Source: Thiohalocapsa sp963695445
GTDB lineage: Bacteria; Pseudomonadota; Gammaproteobacteria; Chromatiales; Chromatiaceae
Reading direction: 5' to 3'
DNA length: 64,000 nt
NCBI GenBank assembly: GCA_963695445.1
Contig: CAVOGV010000003.1
Span: forward strand, 50,817 to 114,816
Below, piece by piece: positions 8,967-19,009 of this stretch. Within the stretch, counting starts at the first letter, position 1. Each line of letters starts with the position of its first letter. The notes under the pieces are model-generated. The model was given only the letters and a program-made list of their open reading frames with translations. It did not search any database and had not been told where the DNA came from. A program made the translations under genes and the position numbers.

Positions 8967-10533
8967 TTAGACCCGCTTGACCACCCCGCCCCGGCGGCTG
9001 TCGCCGGCGCCGCTCAGCGTGCCGTCCGCTCCGATCGCGACGCTATGCGCGCCGCCGAAGAAGATACTGCGCGCACTCCAGGCCAACACCTCCGGCCAGT
9101 GCCCGCGTAGGGCCTCCAGCACCTCAGCGTCGCAGGGTGGTTCGATATTCAGCCTGCCCGCCTCGTAGTGAATCCGCGGCGCCTCGACCGCGGCGGTCAG
9201 CGGCATGCGCAGGTCGATGAGATTGCTCAAGACCTGCAGGATCGCGCTGCGGATGCGGTTCGAGCCGCTGGAGCCGAGCACGCTCCAGCCACCGTCGGCA
9301 TGTTCCACCAGGGTGGGACACATCATCGAGCCGATGCGTCGGTCTTCGGCCCAATGGTGGAACCCGCCGGGATTCAGGTCTTCTTCGCCGAGCATGTTGT
9401 TCAGCATGATGCCGGTGCCGGGCAACAGATAGCCCGCGCCCTCGCCGTTGGAGAGGGTCATGCTCGCCAGGTTGCCGTCGGCATCGGCGATGCTGATCTG
9501 GGTCGTGCCACGGCGGAACAACGTCGCGCTTCGCATCAGCGTCCGGGCCTGCGCCAGCAAGGCCGGATCCAGGTCGGCGCCGTCGGTCGCCGGCCCGGCC
9601 CGCAGGTCCTGGGTCAGTTGCATCGCCGTCGCGAGCAGATGACGGTGCGCGCTGCTGCCGAAAGCCAGACCATCCAGGCGCTGCTGCGACAGCAGGTCCA
9701 GCGTGAGGCCGATCAGCAGACCGCCGAGGGACGGCGGCGGGTTCAGGTACAGCGTCGCGTCACGATAGACGCGCCGCAGCGGGCTGCGCTGCTCGACACG
9801 ATAACCGGCCAGGTCGGCGCCGCTCAGGTGGCCGCCGTTGGCGGCACAGTCCGCCGCCAGGCGTTCACCCCAGGCGCCGCAACGCGATCCAGCGTCGGCT
9901 CCGTCGGAACCAGCGCCATAGAGCAGTTGCGCGCCAGCGTCCGCGAGTTGCGCCAGCGCCTGCGCGAGCGCTGGCTGCGTGACCCGTTCCCCGGGCTCGG
10001 CGAGGCGGCCGGGGTCGCGGCGGGATGCGTGCAGCGCGAAGATCTCGGGGCGCGCGCGCAGGATCGGCTCCACCACGGTGGCGATCTGATGCTGGAAGGC
10101 GTTGACGATGACGCCGTGCTGCGCCAGCCGGCGCGCCGGCTCCAGCAGCACCGACGACGGCAGCTGGCAAAGGTCTTGCTGCACCGCGAACAGACCAGCA
10201 AGGGCACCCGGCGTGGCGATGGAGCCCATGCCGATATGGAACTCCTGTACCGTATCGCCGAAGTCGGCGATGATCGGATAGAAGTCGAGCCCATCGGCGG
10301 CCGCCTTCACGCGCGGGGTCTGCACGAAGAAGTCATAGATGACCGGCTCACCGCCGGCCGGGCGTGCATGCAAGAAACCCCCCGCCGCCAAGCGAGGCCA
10401 GCACGGGTTCGGCGACGCAGGCCGCCGCCAGCGCCGCGACCGCGCCGTCGAAGGCATTGCCGCCAGCGGCAATCACCTCCGCCGCCGCCGCGGCCGTCTG
10501 TTCATGGCCGGCTGCGATGATGGCCCTGGTCAT
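8967..10533 (-). CDS. Gamma-glutamyltransferase family protein; one homopolymer frame break
   Basis: The N-terminus MTRAIIAAGHEQTAAAAAEV and the AGGNAFDGAVAALAA block match gamma-glutamyltranspeptidases, which are synthesised as a proenzyme that self-cleaves at a Thr. The catalytic Thr is expected in RRGTTQISIADADGNLAS; NGEGAGYLLPGTGIMLNNML and LGSSGSNRIRSAILQV follow. At about 10380 a run of six G residues (on the minus strand) breaks the frame between SLGGGGFL and HARPAGGEPVIYDF, which suggests a homopolymer miscount. No signal peptide is visible at the chosen start. A neighbouring SUMF gene diverges from it. Confidence 0.85.
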
Positions 10534-10637
10534 GGTGGTCCCAATTCAGTGTGCAGCGGTTGCATGGTGCCTATAGTATCGGTCTCCGGACACTCGCTGC
10601 CGGAGAAAGGGCAGGCATCGAACGAATCAGCATCGCC

Positions 10638-12086
10638 ATGGCGGAACCGCACAGTTACCTGGAAGATCCTACCGCGCTGGAACCGGCCGCCGCGCTGCGC
10701 GCCGAACTCGCCCAAGTGCGAGCGGAGGCCGAGGCGGAAAGGCAGAGGCTAGAGCATGAGCTGAAGCTGGCACGCTCGGCGCAGCCAAGCCAGCGCGACC
10801 CGGTCACCGTGACGCAGAACGTCGCGGGTCAGCAGGAGATCCAGGCCCTGCGCAACACGCTGCGCGAAAAGGACCGCGTGATCGAGCAATTGACAAGGCA
10901 ATGCCGCGATCTTGAGGATCAGCTAGAGGACAACTTCCAGCAACTCGATGCGCTGCGCCTGCGGGTGCAGCAGCGCGAGCTGGAGCTGGATCAGGCGCAG
11001 GCGCGCCGCCGATCGGCACAACAACCGCATGCACGGGCGCCCGCGCGAGACGTCCCCGCCCAGCATCGGCCGGAGCCCCCGGCGCGTCCCGCATCGATGC
11101 CGACGCCACTCCCGGCACCGAGCGACCACCGTGGTGCGGCCCCATCGGCGTTCATCGGCCTACTGATCGGTACACTGCTGTCGGTCGCGACCGCCGCCGG
11201 ACTCTGGTGGAGCGGTCATTGGCCTGCCCCGCGCATGCCAACACCAATGTTTGCCGCGTCCGGCACTCCGGCCGCGGACGACACCAGCGCGGTAGCCACA
11301 AGCGAGCCAGACCCCATGGCCGAGACGGTGCCCCGTGCTGAACCGCAGGCGCCCGAGACGCCGCCGGTGCGCGGAAAGGTACGCGACCGCAACGGTCCGC
11401 AGATGATCGCACTGAATCCCGGCACCTTTCGCATGGGCAACCCGGCAGGCGCGAGCGGGAGCGATGCCCGGCCGGCACGGGATGTGTCGCTTGGCGCATT
11501 CCTGATCGGCGCGCGCGAGGTCAGCTTCGCCGAATACGATCGCTTTGTCAGCGCCACCGGCGCCCGCCGCCCCAACGACTACGGATTCGGTCGTGGCAAA
11601 CAGCCCGTGATCGACGTGACCTGGACCGACGCCGTGAACTACACCCGCTGGCTGTCACGCATCACCGGCAGAAACTACCGCTTGCCGACCGAGGCGGAAT
11701 GGGAATACGCGGCCCGAGCCGGCGCCCAGTCCCTGTTCTGGTGGGGCTCCGACGCACCGGCCGGACGAGCGGTCTGCTTCGACTGCGGTTCTCGCCTCGA
11801 CCGCATCGCCCCGGCACCGACCGGTTTCAGCGGACCGAATGCGTTCGGGCTCTACGACACCGCCGGCAACGTCTACGAGTGGGTGGCGGACTGTTATCGT
11901 CCCAGCTACAGCGACGCCCCAACCGACGGCAGCGCCGTCACCGAGATCGGCTGTCGCGAGCGCGTCGCCCGCGGCGGCAGCTTCAAGGCGCCGGCCAAGT
12001 CTATGCACGTCTTCGCCCGGCGCGCCTTCGAGCCCGACACCCGCATCGACACCATCGGCTTTCGCGTGGCCCGTGATGCCAACTGA
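10638..12086 (+). CDS. Coiled-coil, single-TM protein with C-terminal SUMF1/FGE-like domain
   Basis: Order: an N-terminal cytosolic coiled coil (ALRAELAQVRAEAEAERQRL and further heptads to about residue 150), a Pro-rich linker, one membrane segment (FIGLLIGTLLSVATAAGLWW), then a periplasmic SUMF domain (MIALNPGTFRMGNPAGASG, PTEAEWEYAARAGAQS, GLYDTAGNVYEWVADCY, RVARGGSF). SUMF domains include formylglycine-generating enzymes, but many membrane-anchored versions are not catalytic, and the FGE active-site cysteine pair is not evident. The ATG at 10638 is favoured over an upstream in-frame start because the upstream segment is intergenic in character. Confidence 0.78.
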   Translation: MAEPHSYLEDPTALEPAAALRAELAQVRAEAEAERQRLEHELKLARSAQPSQRDPVTVTQNVAGQQEIQALRNTLREKDRVIEQLTRQCRDLEDQLEDNFQQLDALRLRVQQRELELDQAQARRRSAQQPHARAPARDVPAQHRPEPPARPASMPTPLPAPSDHRGAAPSAFIGLLIGTLLSVATAAGLWWSGHWPAPRMPTPMFAASGTPAADDTSAVATSEPDPMAETVPRAEPQAPETPPVRGKVRDRNGPQMIALNPGTFRMGNPAGASGSDARPARDVSLGAFLIGAREVSFAEYDRFVSATGARRPNDYGFGRGKQPVIDVTWTDAVNYTRWLSRITGRNYRLPTEAEWEYAARAGAQSLFWWGSDAPAGRAVCFDCGSRLDRIAPAPTGFSGPNAFGLYDTAGNVYEWVADCYRPSYSDAPTDGSAVTEIGCRERVARGGSFKAPAKSMHVFARRAFEPDTRIDTIGFRVARDAN

Positions 12087-12160
12087 AGAGCGCTCGGGCT
12101 CCGGCCGGCACCGGCGCCCCAGTCAACGGCGAACGGGATCAGCAGCGCGCCAGCGGCCAG

Positions 12161-13017
12161 GTGCTCGGCGTCGGTATCGCCACCGTCGACATCGTCAACC
12201 TGGTGGCCGACTATCCGCCGGAAGACGCCGAGGTGCGGGCGTTTGATCAGCGCATCGTGCGCGGCGGCAACGCGGCCAACACGCTGGCCGCGCTGCGCCA
12301 ACTCGGCCGGCGCTGCGCCTGGCTCGGCACCCTCGCCGACGACGCCGGCGCCGCGCTGATCGCGGATGACCTCGCACGTCGCGGCATCGGCCATGAACAC
12401 GCGGTGACCATCTCGGGGGCACACACACCAACCTCCTACATCGCGCTCAGCCGCGCCACGGGCAGCCGCACCATCGTCCATTACCGCAACCTGCGGGAAC
12501 TCAGCGCGCGGGATTTCGACGCCGTTCCGCTGGCGGACCTGGCCTGGGTGCACTTCGAGGGCCGCAACCCGGTCGAGACCGCGGCGATGATCGCCCGCGT
12601 GCGCCGCGAGCGGCCCGATCTGCCGGTGTCGGTCGAGATCGAAAAGCCCCGCGACGCGATCGAACGCCTGTTCCGCGGAGCCGACCTGCTGATCTTCTCC
12701 CGCGCGTTCGTCGCGGCCATGTCGCCGCAAGGCAGCACGGCCGATCCCACGGCCTTCCTGCGGCAACGCATTGCCGACAGCGATGCCGACCTCTGCCTAT
12801 TGCCCTGGGGCAGCACCGGCGCCTACGGCCTAGCGCGCGGCGGCGAGCCAGTCTTCGCCGCCGCGCATCGCCCAGCCGTTTTGGTCGACACCCTCGGCGC
12901 CGGCGACGTCTTCAACGCCGCCATCATCGACGGACTGATGCGCGGACTCGAACTGCCGCACTGCTCGCACACGCCAACCACATCGCCGGCGAAAAATGCG
13001 GCCGCCACGGCATCTAG
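12161..13017 (+). CDS. PfkB/ribokinase family carbohydrate kinase, ketohexokinase-like; 3' frame break
   Basis: GTG start; GVGIATVDIVNLV and RGGNAANTLAALRQLG are the PfkB N-terminal substrate motifs, and VDTLGAGDVFNAAII is the C-terminal signature with the catalytic Asp. Near 12955 one base is missing in the frame; the alternative frame then reads ALLAHANHIAGEKCGRHGI, the expected C-terminus, and ends at TAG 13015-13017. That stop is formed by the CTAG target site of the adjoining MITE, so the kinase has probably lost its last few residues to the insertion. The substrate is inferred only at family level. Confidence 0.75.
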
Positions 13018-13176
13018 GAGGCTGTCCGACTTAGCCGGGCGCGTCCCGAAAATGGCCAAAAAGTGATCAATAATTGGCTGAGACCGGCGCGCTACGCTGA
13101 ATTTGGTCATTTGGAATCCGACGAAACCGGCAAAATTCGCGTAGGCGCGCGTCGATGACCTAAGTCGGACAGCCTC
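13018..13176. mobile_element. IS5-like MITE, 159 bp, with CTAG on both sides
   Basis: Terminal inverted repeats of 16 bases (GAGGCTGTCCGACTTA and its exact complement) bound a 159-base non-coding element. It is flanked by CTAG at 13014-13017 and 13177-13180. CTAG fits the YTAR target-site duplication of the IS5 group. The interior is AT-richer than its surroundings and has no open frame of note. It lies between the PfkB kinase and tas genes. Confidence 0.75.
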
Positions 13177-13227
13177 CTAGAGAGCAGCAAAACGGTTTTG
13201 ACCCCTTTTTGCGCTTTTTGCGTACGC

Positions 13228-14269
13228 TTATGGGCTGGGATTCGGCTGCATGACGTGGGCTGCCTCGATCTCGGCGATGACCTCGTCGGTTAGCGTGAGG
13301 TCGGCGCTGGCTAGGTTGACCTCGAGCTGCGCCATGCTGGTCGCGCCGATGATGTTGGATGTGACGAAGGGCCGGCTGGTGACCCAGGCGAGGGCCATCT
13401 GCGACGGGTCTAGGCCGTGGCGGCTGGCGATGGCCATGTAGCGGTCGGTCGCCGCGATCGCCTGCGGATTGGAGTAGCGATCGAAGCGGGCGTAGAGCGT
13501 CAGGCGTGCGCCCTCGGGGCGGGCACCATCCTGATACTTGCCGGTCAGCATGCCGAAGGCCAGCGGCGAGTAGGCAAGCAGGCCGCATTGCTCGCGCATC
13601 GCGACCTCGGCCAGGCCGATCTCGAAGGTTCGGTTGAGCAGGTTGTAGGGGTTTTGGATGCTGACCATTCGCGGCAGCCCGTGCTGTTCCGCCAGAGCCA
13701 GCGCGTGCATGGTGCCCCAGGGGGTCTCGTTGGACAGGCCGACGTGGCGAATCTTGCCGGCCTTGACCAGGTCGTCGAGCGCGCCCAGGGTCTCCAGCAG
13801 CGGCACGCTGTTGTCCGGCTCGCTGTGCTGATAGCCGAGCTTGCCGAAGTAATTGGTATCCCGATCCGGCCAGTGCAGCTGGTACAGGTCGACGTAATCG
13901 GTCCGCAGACGGCGCAGGCTGGCATCGAGCGCCGCCTCGATATTGGCCCGGTCCAGGCGCCCGCCCGCGCCGCGCGGATGGGGCATCCAGTCCGCCGGGC
14001 CCGCGACCTTGGTCGCCAGAATCAGCTGGTCGCGGTTGACCGCGGGCCGCGAGCCAGTTGCCGATGTAGGTCTCGGTTAGGCCCTGGGTCTGCGCCATGG
14101 GCGGAACCGGGTACATCTCCGCGGTGTCGATGAAATTGATGCCGACGTCGACGGCGCGGTCGAGCTGTTCAAAGGCGTCGGCCTCGGTATTCTGCTCGCC
14201 GAAGGTCATGGTGCCGAGGCACAGTTCGCTGACACGGATGTCGGTGCGGCCCAGGGGACGGTAGCGCAT
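13228..14269 (-). CDS. tas: NADP(H)-dependent aldo-keto reductase Tas; one frame break
   Basis: The N-terminus MRYRPLGRTDIRVSELCLGT, the GTMTFGEQN block and DTAEMYPVPP follow E. coli Tas closely. After QGLTETYIGNWLAARG the frame breaks at about 14040 and continues with VNRDQLILATKVAG, then YVDLYQLHWPDR, GLSNETPWG and LLAYSPLAFGMLTGKY to the end. The catalytic tetrad of aldo-keto reductases (Asp, Tyr in MYP, Lys, His in LHW) is present across the two frames. The length is normal for Tas once the frames are joined. Confidence 0.88.
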
Positions 14270-14508
14270 AATCTCTGCTCCTGTCTGATGTCGCCTCTGA
14301 TGTTACCGGTCCGCCGGTTTCGGCGTTGGCACGTATGGCGTTGATGTCGGTGATTCGTTGCCGCATTGCGGCCGTTGGCGCTCTACATGCGGATTGTGAT
14401 CGCACATCGAAACCTGACCTAATAGCGTCTGCCGTCGGTCTTCGAGCAGTCCTCAATGAGCATCGGCGGTCGACCGACCACCGCCGCCCTGTCCCCTGGC
14501 GATCCATT

Positions 14509-15174
14509 ATGACCATCGACCCCGCCCTATTCTCGCCCTTCGCCATCTGGACAGCGCTGGTCCTGTATCTGGCCTGTCTGACGCTGGCGCTGGTGCAGGC
14601 GCCCTGGCGCACGCTGCTGAAGGCGCGCCTGACCCACGTCTTCTTCGGCGCCTGCGTGGCGCTGCTGTTCCTGTGGCAGATGGATACGCAGGTGCAACCC
14701 GGCCTCAATTACCATCTGCTCGGCCTGACCGCGGTCACGCTGATCTTCGGCTGGTCGTTCGCGGTCATCGCGGCGTCCCTCGCGCTGCTGGGCGTCTACC
14801 TCAACGGCGGCCTCGGTTGGGAGGGATTTGCGCTAAACGCGCTGCTCAGCGGCGTGCTGCCGATCACGCTGACGCAGATCATGCTGGTGCTGATCCGGTA
14901 TTATCTGCCCAAGCAGTTCTTCGTCTACGTGCTGGTCAACGGCTTCCTCACCGCCGGGCTGGTCGGCGTGGCCATGGGCTACATGGCGGCCTGGCTGCTG
15001 GTGGGCAGCGGCGCCTACACCTTTGCCCAGCTGAGTCAGACGGTACTGCCGTTCTTTCCACTGATGTTCATGCCCGAGGCCATGCTCAACGGCTGGATCA
15101 TGGTGATCCTGGTGGCGTTTCGCCCGGAGTGGGTCTATTCCTTCTCGGACGAGCAGTACCTCAAGGGCAAGTAG
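14509..15174 (+). CDS. CbiM/COG3235-like integral membrane protein
   Basis: This is a 221-residue protein of six or more hydrophobic segments (TALVLYLACLTLALVQAPW, ALLFLWQMDTQVQPGLNYHL, VTLIFGWSFAVIAASLALL). The GLNYHLLGLT pattern recalls the energy-coupling factor S component CbiM/NikM group, which binds cobalt or nickel through an N-terminal metal loop. That loop (M-H in the first residues) is not seen here, so the substrate is unknown. The ATG at 14509 is chosen because upstream sequence is poor coding. No ECF ATPase or T component is nearby. Confidence 0.6.
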   Translation: MTIDPALFSPFAIWTALVLYLACLTLALVQAPWRTLLKARLTHVFFGACVALLFLWQMDTQVQPGLNYHLLGLTAVTLIFGWSFAVIAASLALLGVYLNGGLGWEGFALNALLSGVLPITLTQIMLVLIRYYLPKQFFVYVLVNGFLTAGLVGVAMGYMAAWLLVGSGAYTFAQLSQTVLPFFPLMFMPEAMLNGWIMVILVAFRPEWVYSFSDEQYLKGK

Positions 15175-15276
15175 CCGTTTCGCTCGCGGTTCCGCCCTCC
15201 GGAGAACGAATGCGTCATCGTCCGGGGTGGCACCGAGCCATCCGTATTTCCATAAGCATTTTAAGGAGTCGCACGC

Positions 15277-16090
15277 ATGGGTTGGCTGGGTAAGGTAGTC
15301 GGTGGGCTGTTGGGCTTCGCCGCCGGGGGACCGATTGGCGCGGTGCTGGGCGCAACCCTCGGCCATGGCGTCGACCGCGGCGTGCAGAAGCTCGCCGACG
15401 ACATGCAGTTGCCCCTGGGCGATCGCAAACGCATCGAGAGCGTCTTCTTCACCGCCACCTTCTCCACCATGGGGCACCTGGCCAAGGCCGACGGTCGCGT
15501 GTCGGCCGCGGAGATCGCGCTGGCGGAGGCAGTCATGGCCCGGCTGCAGCTCACCGGCGAGCGACGCAGTGCCGCCATCGCGCTGTTCCGCCAGGGCAAG
15601 GCGGCCGACTTCGATCTGCGCGCGGTGGTCGAGCGCTTCCGCCGCGAGTGCCTGGGACGACGCACGCTGGTGCAGTTGTTCCTCGAGATTCAGCTGCAGG
15701 CCGCCTATGTCGACGGCGAACCGTCCGCGGCCAAACGCCGGGCACTGGAGGAGATCCGCGAGGGTCTGCGCATCCCGCAGCTGATCTTTCGGCAACTGGA
15801 GAACCTGGTGCGGATGCAACGCCAGTCCGGTGCTGGCGCAGGGCGCGCGCGGTGGCGGTTCTTCACCTGCGCGGGGGCCGACACTAGGCCAGGCCTACTC
15901 GGTGCTGGGCGTCAGCCCGAAGGACAGCGACGCCGCCATCAAACGCGCCTACCGCAAGCTCATGAGCCAGCACCACCCGGACAAGCTAGTCTCCAAGGGC
16001 GTGCCGGAGGACATGATCAAGCTGGCGACGCAAAAGACCCAGGAGATCCGCCGCGCCTACGAGATGATTCAGGACGCGCGGGCGGCGTAG
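15277..16090 (+). CDS. DjlA-like TerB/J-domain co-chaperone; one frame break
   Basis: MGWLGKVVGGLLGFAAGGPI is the DjlA membrane-anchor start. A TerB-like domain follows (FFTATFSTMGHLAKADGRVS, acidic metal-binding turns) and a C-terminal J domain (AYSVLGVSPKDSDAAIKRAY, HHPDK) that would stimulate DnaK. The frame breaks at about 15825, where one extra G separates QRQS from VLAQGARGG. The TAG stop at 16088-16090 is followed at once by a short heptamer repeat. The expected length is about 270 residues. Confidence 0.83.
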
Positions 16091-16122
16091 GAAGTGGCGA
16101 GTAGCGAGTGGCGAATAGCGAG
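16091..16122. repeat. Heptamer-type repeat GTGGCGAGTAGCGAG
   Basis: Imperfect 7-base units (GCGAGTA, GCGAGTG, GCGAATA) follow directly after the djlA stop. Similar runs appear at 29479-29510, 39026-39091, 43041-43126, 47195-47222 and 47425-47460. Confidence 0.5.
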
Positions 16123-16162
16123 GCTCTTCCTTGAGCACTCGGATTGGACCAAACCAGCGGAA

Positions 16163-16250
16163 TTAGGCTCGGCGGGCGCGGAAGCCGCGAACACCAAGCA
16201 GACCCAGCACCATTAGTGCCAGCGCGGCCGGAACCGGGCACCGCGGTGCC
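16163..16250 (-). pseudogene. PEP-CTERM-like C-terminal tail fragment
   Basis: The minus strand reads VPAALALMVLGLLGVRGFRARRA and a stop, which has the short motif, hydrophobic helix and basic tail of PEP-CTERM or VPxP-CTERM sorting signals. One C in a CCC run puts an upstream INTKAGGTAVP into the same frame. No signal peptide or body of the protein remains upstream, so it is a fragment. PEP-CTERM proteins are processed by an exosortase; none is in the window. Confidence 0.35.
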
Positions 16251-16279
16251 ACCCGCCTTGGTGTTGATGAGCAGGCTAT

Positions 16280-16411
16280 ATGGTCCCGGTGACCGAATGC
16301 AGCGTGCAGGGCGCGGACGGCCTGACGCTGGGCGATCGCGACAAGCGTGACAGCCAAGGTGACGACAGCATCACCGTCTACTTCAACGAAGGCTGCAACG
16401 TGCAGTTCTGA
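16280..16411 (+). other. Small ORF, 43 residues, unrecognised
   Basis: ATG to TGA encodes MVPVTECSVQGADGLTLGDR and further acidic residues with two more Cys-containing stretches ending in GCNVQF. It has no obvious ribosome-binding site and overlaps the antisense tail fragment at its 5' side only slightly. It could be the 3' end of a lost gene. The rest of 16091-16491 shows no supported gene. Confidence 0.25.
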
Positions 16412-16491
16412 TTTTGACTCCCACCGGGACTTCAAGGACCAGCCGATTGGGCGCTACCCAAGGGTGCCACCTTTTTCATTTCCGCCCGCGC

Positions 16492-16860
16492 TCATTTCAG
16501 GCTGCTGAGGGAGCGCACGAAGTCCATGGACGCGTTGAAGAAGTCGTCGTCTTTATGGCCTTTGCAGTGGGCACGGGTGCGGCGCATGGCCGATTCGATG
16601 CCGGAGCCGCGCAGCGCGTCCTCGCCGGTGGCGAGGTTCAGCCCGGTGATGAACCCCGTCAGCCAGTCCTCGTAGCGCTGGAACTCGGCGGCGTCGCCGG
16701 CCTCTTCCGCGTCGCAGGCGAGGAGGTAGTCGCCGCAGCTGCGCACGCCGTAGCCCCACAGCTGGGGCTCGGCGGCCGAAGCGGCTGGCAAGAGCAGGCT
16801 GCTGCAGAGGGTGGCAACGACAGTCGGGTTGGAAAGGGTCAGCTTCACAATACTCTCCAT
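16492..16860 (-). CDS. Secreted protein of unknown function, conserved Cys pattern
   Basis: The 122-residue protein has a cleavable signal peptide (VVATLCSSLLLPAASAAEP) and a mature region starting WGYGVRSCGDYLLACDAE. The middle block YEDWLTGFITGLNLATGED followed by AHCK and a C-terminal amphipathic helix resembles a small uncharacterised secreted family that carries Trp/Cys near the start and a C-terminal Cys. It is expected in the periplasm with one or two disulfides. It stands alone, convergent with the PEP-CTERM fragment region. Confidence 0.6.
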   Translation of the reverse strand: MESIVKLTLSNPTVVATLCSSLLLPAASAAEPQLWGYGVRSCGDYLLACDAEEAGDAAEFQRYEDWLTGFITGLNLATGEDALRGSGIESAMRRTRAHCKGHKDDDFFNASMDFVRSLSSLK

Positions 16861-17055
16861 CTAGCGAGGCGATGCCTCAGACCGACGAATCATAGTCGGC
16901 GCTGGTTAGGGCAGCACACTCATCGACAACCATTAGGCGCCCGCAAGCAATCTCGTCAGGTTGTATACCGATAAGGATATCAGGGGCGCCCATGCTGGTA
17001 ACATGTCAGGTTTTGCGCCTGAGCCGATGGACGCCGCCCCTGCTTGGAACCAACG

Positions 17056-18279
17056 ATGCGCGTGTTGATGATTTCGGATGTCTATTTCCCGCGGGTCAAC
17101 GGCGTGTCGACGTCGATCCAGACCTTCGCCAGGGAGTTCACGGCCCTCGGCCACTCGGTGACCCTGCTGGCACCCGATTACGGTCAGAACGCACCAGAGC
17201 CGTTTGAGGTCATCCGCATTCCGTCGCGCTACTTTGCGTTCGACCCGGAAGACCGCATCCTGCGCTGGGGCCGCATCCGCGCGCATCGGCAGCGGCTGCG
17301 GGCGGCGGGCTTCGACCTGGTGCACATCCACACGCCGTTCATTGCCCATTATGCCGGGCTGGCGTTGGCGCGCTGGCTCGGTCTGCCGGTGGTCGAGAGC
17401 TATCATACCTTCTTCGAGCAATACCTCGACAAGTACGTCCCGCTGGTGCCGAGTAGTTGGCTACGCCTGATGGCGCGGCGCTTCTCCGCCGCGCAGTGCA
17501 ACGATGTGGACGCGCTCGCGGTGCCGTCGCTCGCTATGCTGGAGGTGCTGCATGGCTACGGCATCCGTACCCCGGCGGAGGTGGTACCGACGGGCATTGA
17601 TCTGAAGCAGTTCTCCGGGGGCGATGGGGCGCGCTTCCGCAAGGCCTGGGACATCGCCGCCGATCGTCCGCTGTTGGTGCATGCCGGGCGGCTGGCGTTC
17701 GAGAAGAATTGCGACTTCCTGTTGCGGATGCTGGTGCGTGTCAAGGCCGAGGTGCCGGACGTATTGCTGCTGATCGCCGGCGAAGGACCGGCCCGCAAGC
17801 AACTGGAGGCCCTCGCGCGCCGCTTGGGCCTGGGCGACCAGGTGCGTTTTATCGGCTATTTGGATCGGGATGGCTCGCTCGAAGACTTCTACGCCGCTGG
17901 CGATGCCTTCGTGTTCGCGTCGCGCACCGAGACGCAGGGCCTGGTGCTGCTGGAGTCCAAGGCACTGGGTACGCCGGTGGTCTCCACCGCCGTCATGGGC
18001 ACTCGCGAGGTGTTGCGCGCCGGCGAAGGCTGCCTGATCGCCGAGGACGACGAGGCCGATTTCGCCGCAAATTGCGTGCGCCTGCTGACGGACCGCGCCC
18101 TGCGCGATGAACTGAGCGCCAAGGCCGTGCGCTATGCGCAAGGGTGGTCGTCGACGGCGATGGCCCACCGCATGCTCGGCCTGTATGCGCGTGTGGTCGA
18201 CGGCGATGCGCAAGCTCCAGAATCGGACGCGCGTCTCGGCATGATTCGCCCCGCGAGGCTCGGCGATGACCGGGCCTGA
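17056..18279 (+). CDS. Family 4 glycosyltransferase
   Basis: The N-terminal domain opens MRVLMISDVYFPRVNGVSTS, the classic GT4 loop, with LVHIHTPFIAHYAG and ESYHTFFEQYLDKY acceptor-side motifs. The C-terminal domain has VPTGIDLKQFSG, LVHAGRLAFEKNCDFL, LIAGEGPARKQLEALA and the nucleotide-sugar site FVFASRTETQGLVLLESKAL with the E-x7-E pattern. It most resembles enzymes that transfer sugars to diacylglycerol or phosphatidylinositol-like lipids; the exact acceptor is not determined. ATG at 17056 is preferred; a TTG lies 12 bases upstream. Confidence 0.85.
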   Translation: MRVLMISDVYFPRVNGVSTSIQTFAREFTALGHSVTLLAPDYGQNAPEPFEVIRIPSRYFAFDPEDRILRWGRIRAHRQRLRAAGFDLVHIHTPFIAHYAGLALARWLGLPVVESYHTFFEQYLDKYVPLVPSSWLRLMARRFSAAQCNDVDALAVPSLAMLEVLHGYGIRTPAEVVPTGIDLKQFSGGDGARFRKAWDIAADRPLLVHAGRLAFEKNCDFLLRMLVRVKAEVPDVLLLIAGEGPARKQLEALARRLGLGDQVRFIGYLDRDGSLEDFYAAGDAFVFASRTETQGLVLLESKALGTPVVSTAVMGTREVLRAGEGCLIAEDDEADFAANCVRLLTDRALRDELSAKAVRYAQGWSSTAMAHRMLGLYARVVDGDAQAPESDARLGMIRPARLGDDRA

Positions 18280-18545
18280 GACTAGCCGAAGCACGAGCCT
18301 TGCCGGAGCGTCATGGGGGGCCGAATCCTGGGCCGAATCGCAAGCCAGATCGTGGGCCCGATCAGTCGTCCGGTTACCGAGCAGGACATGGAGCCGGACT
18401 TGGCGCCCTCTGCGCTTGCCGCCGAACAGCGCAAGCCGCGGCGGGCGTTGCCTTGACCGCAGTCGCCCCGATCTCTTCAGCACGCAGCGGAACGCCGTTG
18501 CGACCCGCACCCAGCGCTCCGCGAGCGGATAGACAAGAGATTCAG

Positions 18546-18965
18546 ATGCATACCAAAGATGTCCTCGATGCCTTCGAACTGCTCGACAACTGGGAGGCAC
18601 GCTACGAGTTCATCGGCGATCTGAGCCGCGAACTACTGCCGCTGGCGGAGAGCGAAAAGATCGACGCGAATCTGGTAAAGGGGTGCAATACCCAGACCTG
18701 GCTCATCGGCAGCCTTACCTCCGGTGATCCAGCCGTGATCGAGTACCGAGCCGATGCCGAGACGCCGCTGGTCCGCGGACTCGTGGCCCTGCTGCTGGTG
18801 CCGTTCCAGCGCAAGTCACCGCGGGACGTGCTCGAGACCGACGCCCGCGACTACATCGCGAAGCTCGGCCTCGCCGAATACCTGAGCAGCAATCGTCGCG
18901 TCGGCATGGAGCACTTTATGGAGCGCGTGTACCAGATCGCGCGCGGGCTGAAAGGGGCGACCTAG
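18546..18965 (+). CDS. sufE: Cysteine desulfurase sulfur acceptor SufE
   Basis: The 139-residue protein has the SufE fold: an N-terminal helix (LDAFELLDNWEARYEFIGDL) and a loop with the sulfur-accepting Cys (LVKGCNTQTWLIGS), followed by the long RGLVALLLVPFQRKSPRDVL stretch. It accepts persulfide from a SufS-type desulfurase and passes it to iron-sulfur cluster assembly. No other suf or isc gene is in the window. The reading ends at TAG, with two more stops close behind (TAG at 18974, TGA after it). Confidence 0.87.
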   Translation: MHTKDVLDAFELLDNWEARYEFIGDLSRELLPLAESEKIDANLVKGCNTQTWLIGSLTSGDPAVIEYRADAETPLVRGLVALLLVPFQRKSPRDVLETDARDYIAKLGLAEYLSSNRRVGMEHFMERVYQIARGLKGAT

Positions 18966-19009
18966 GCTGGTCCCTAGATTCCGTGATTGCTTGAGAGCGC
19001 CATACGCTC

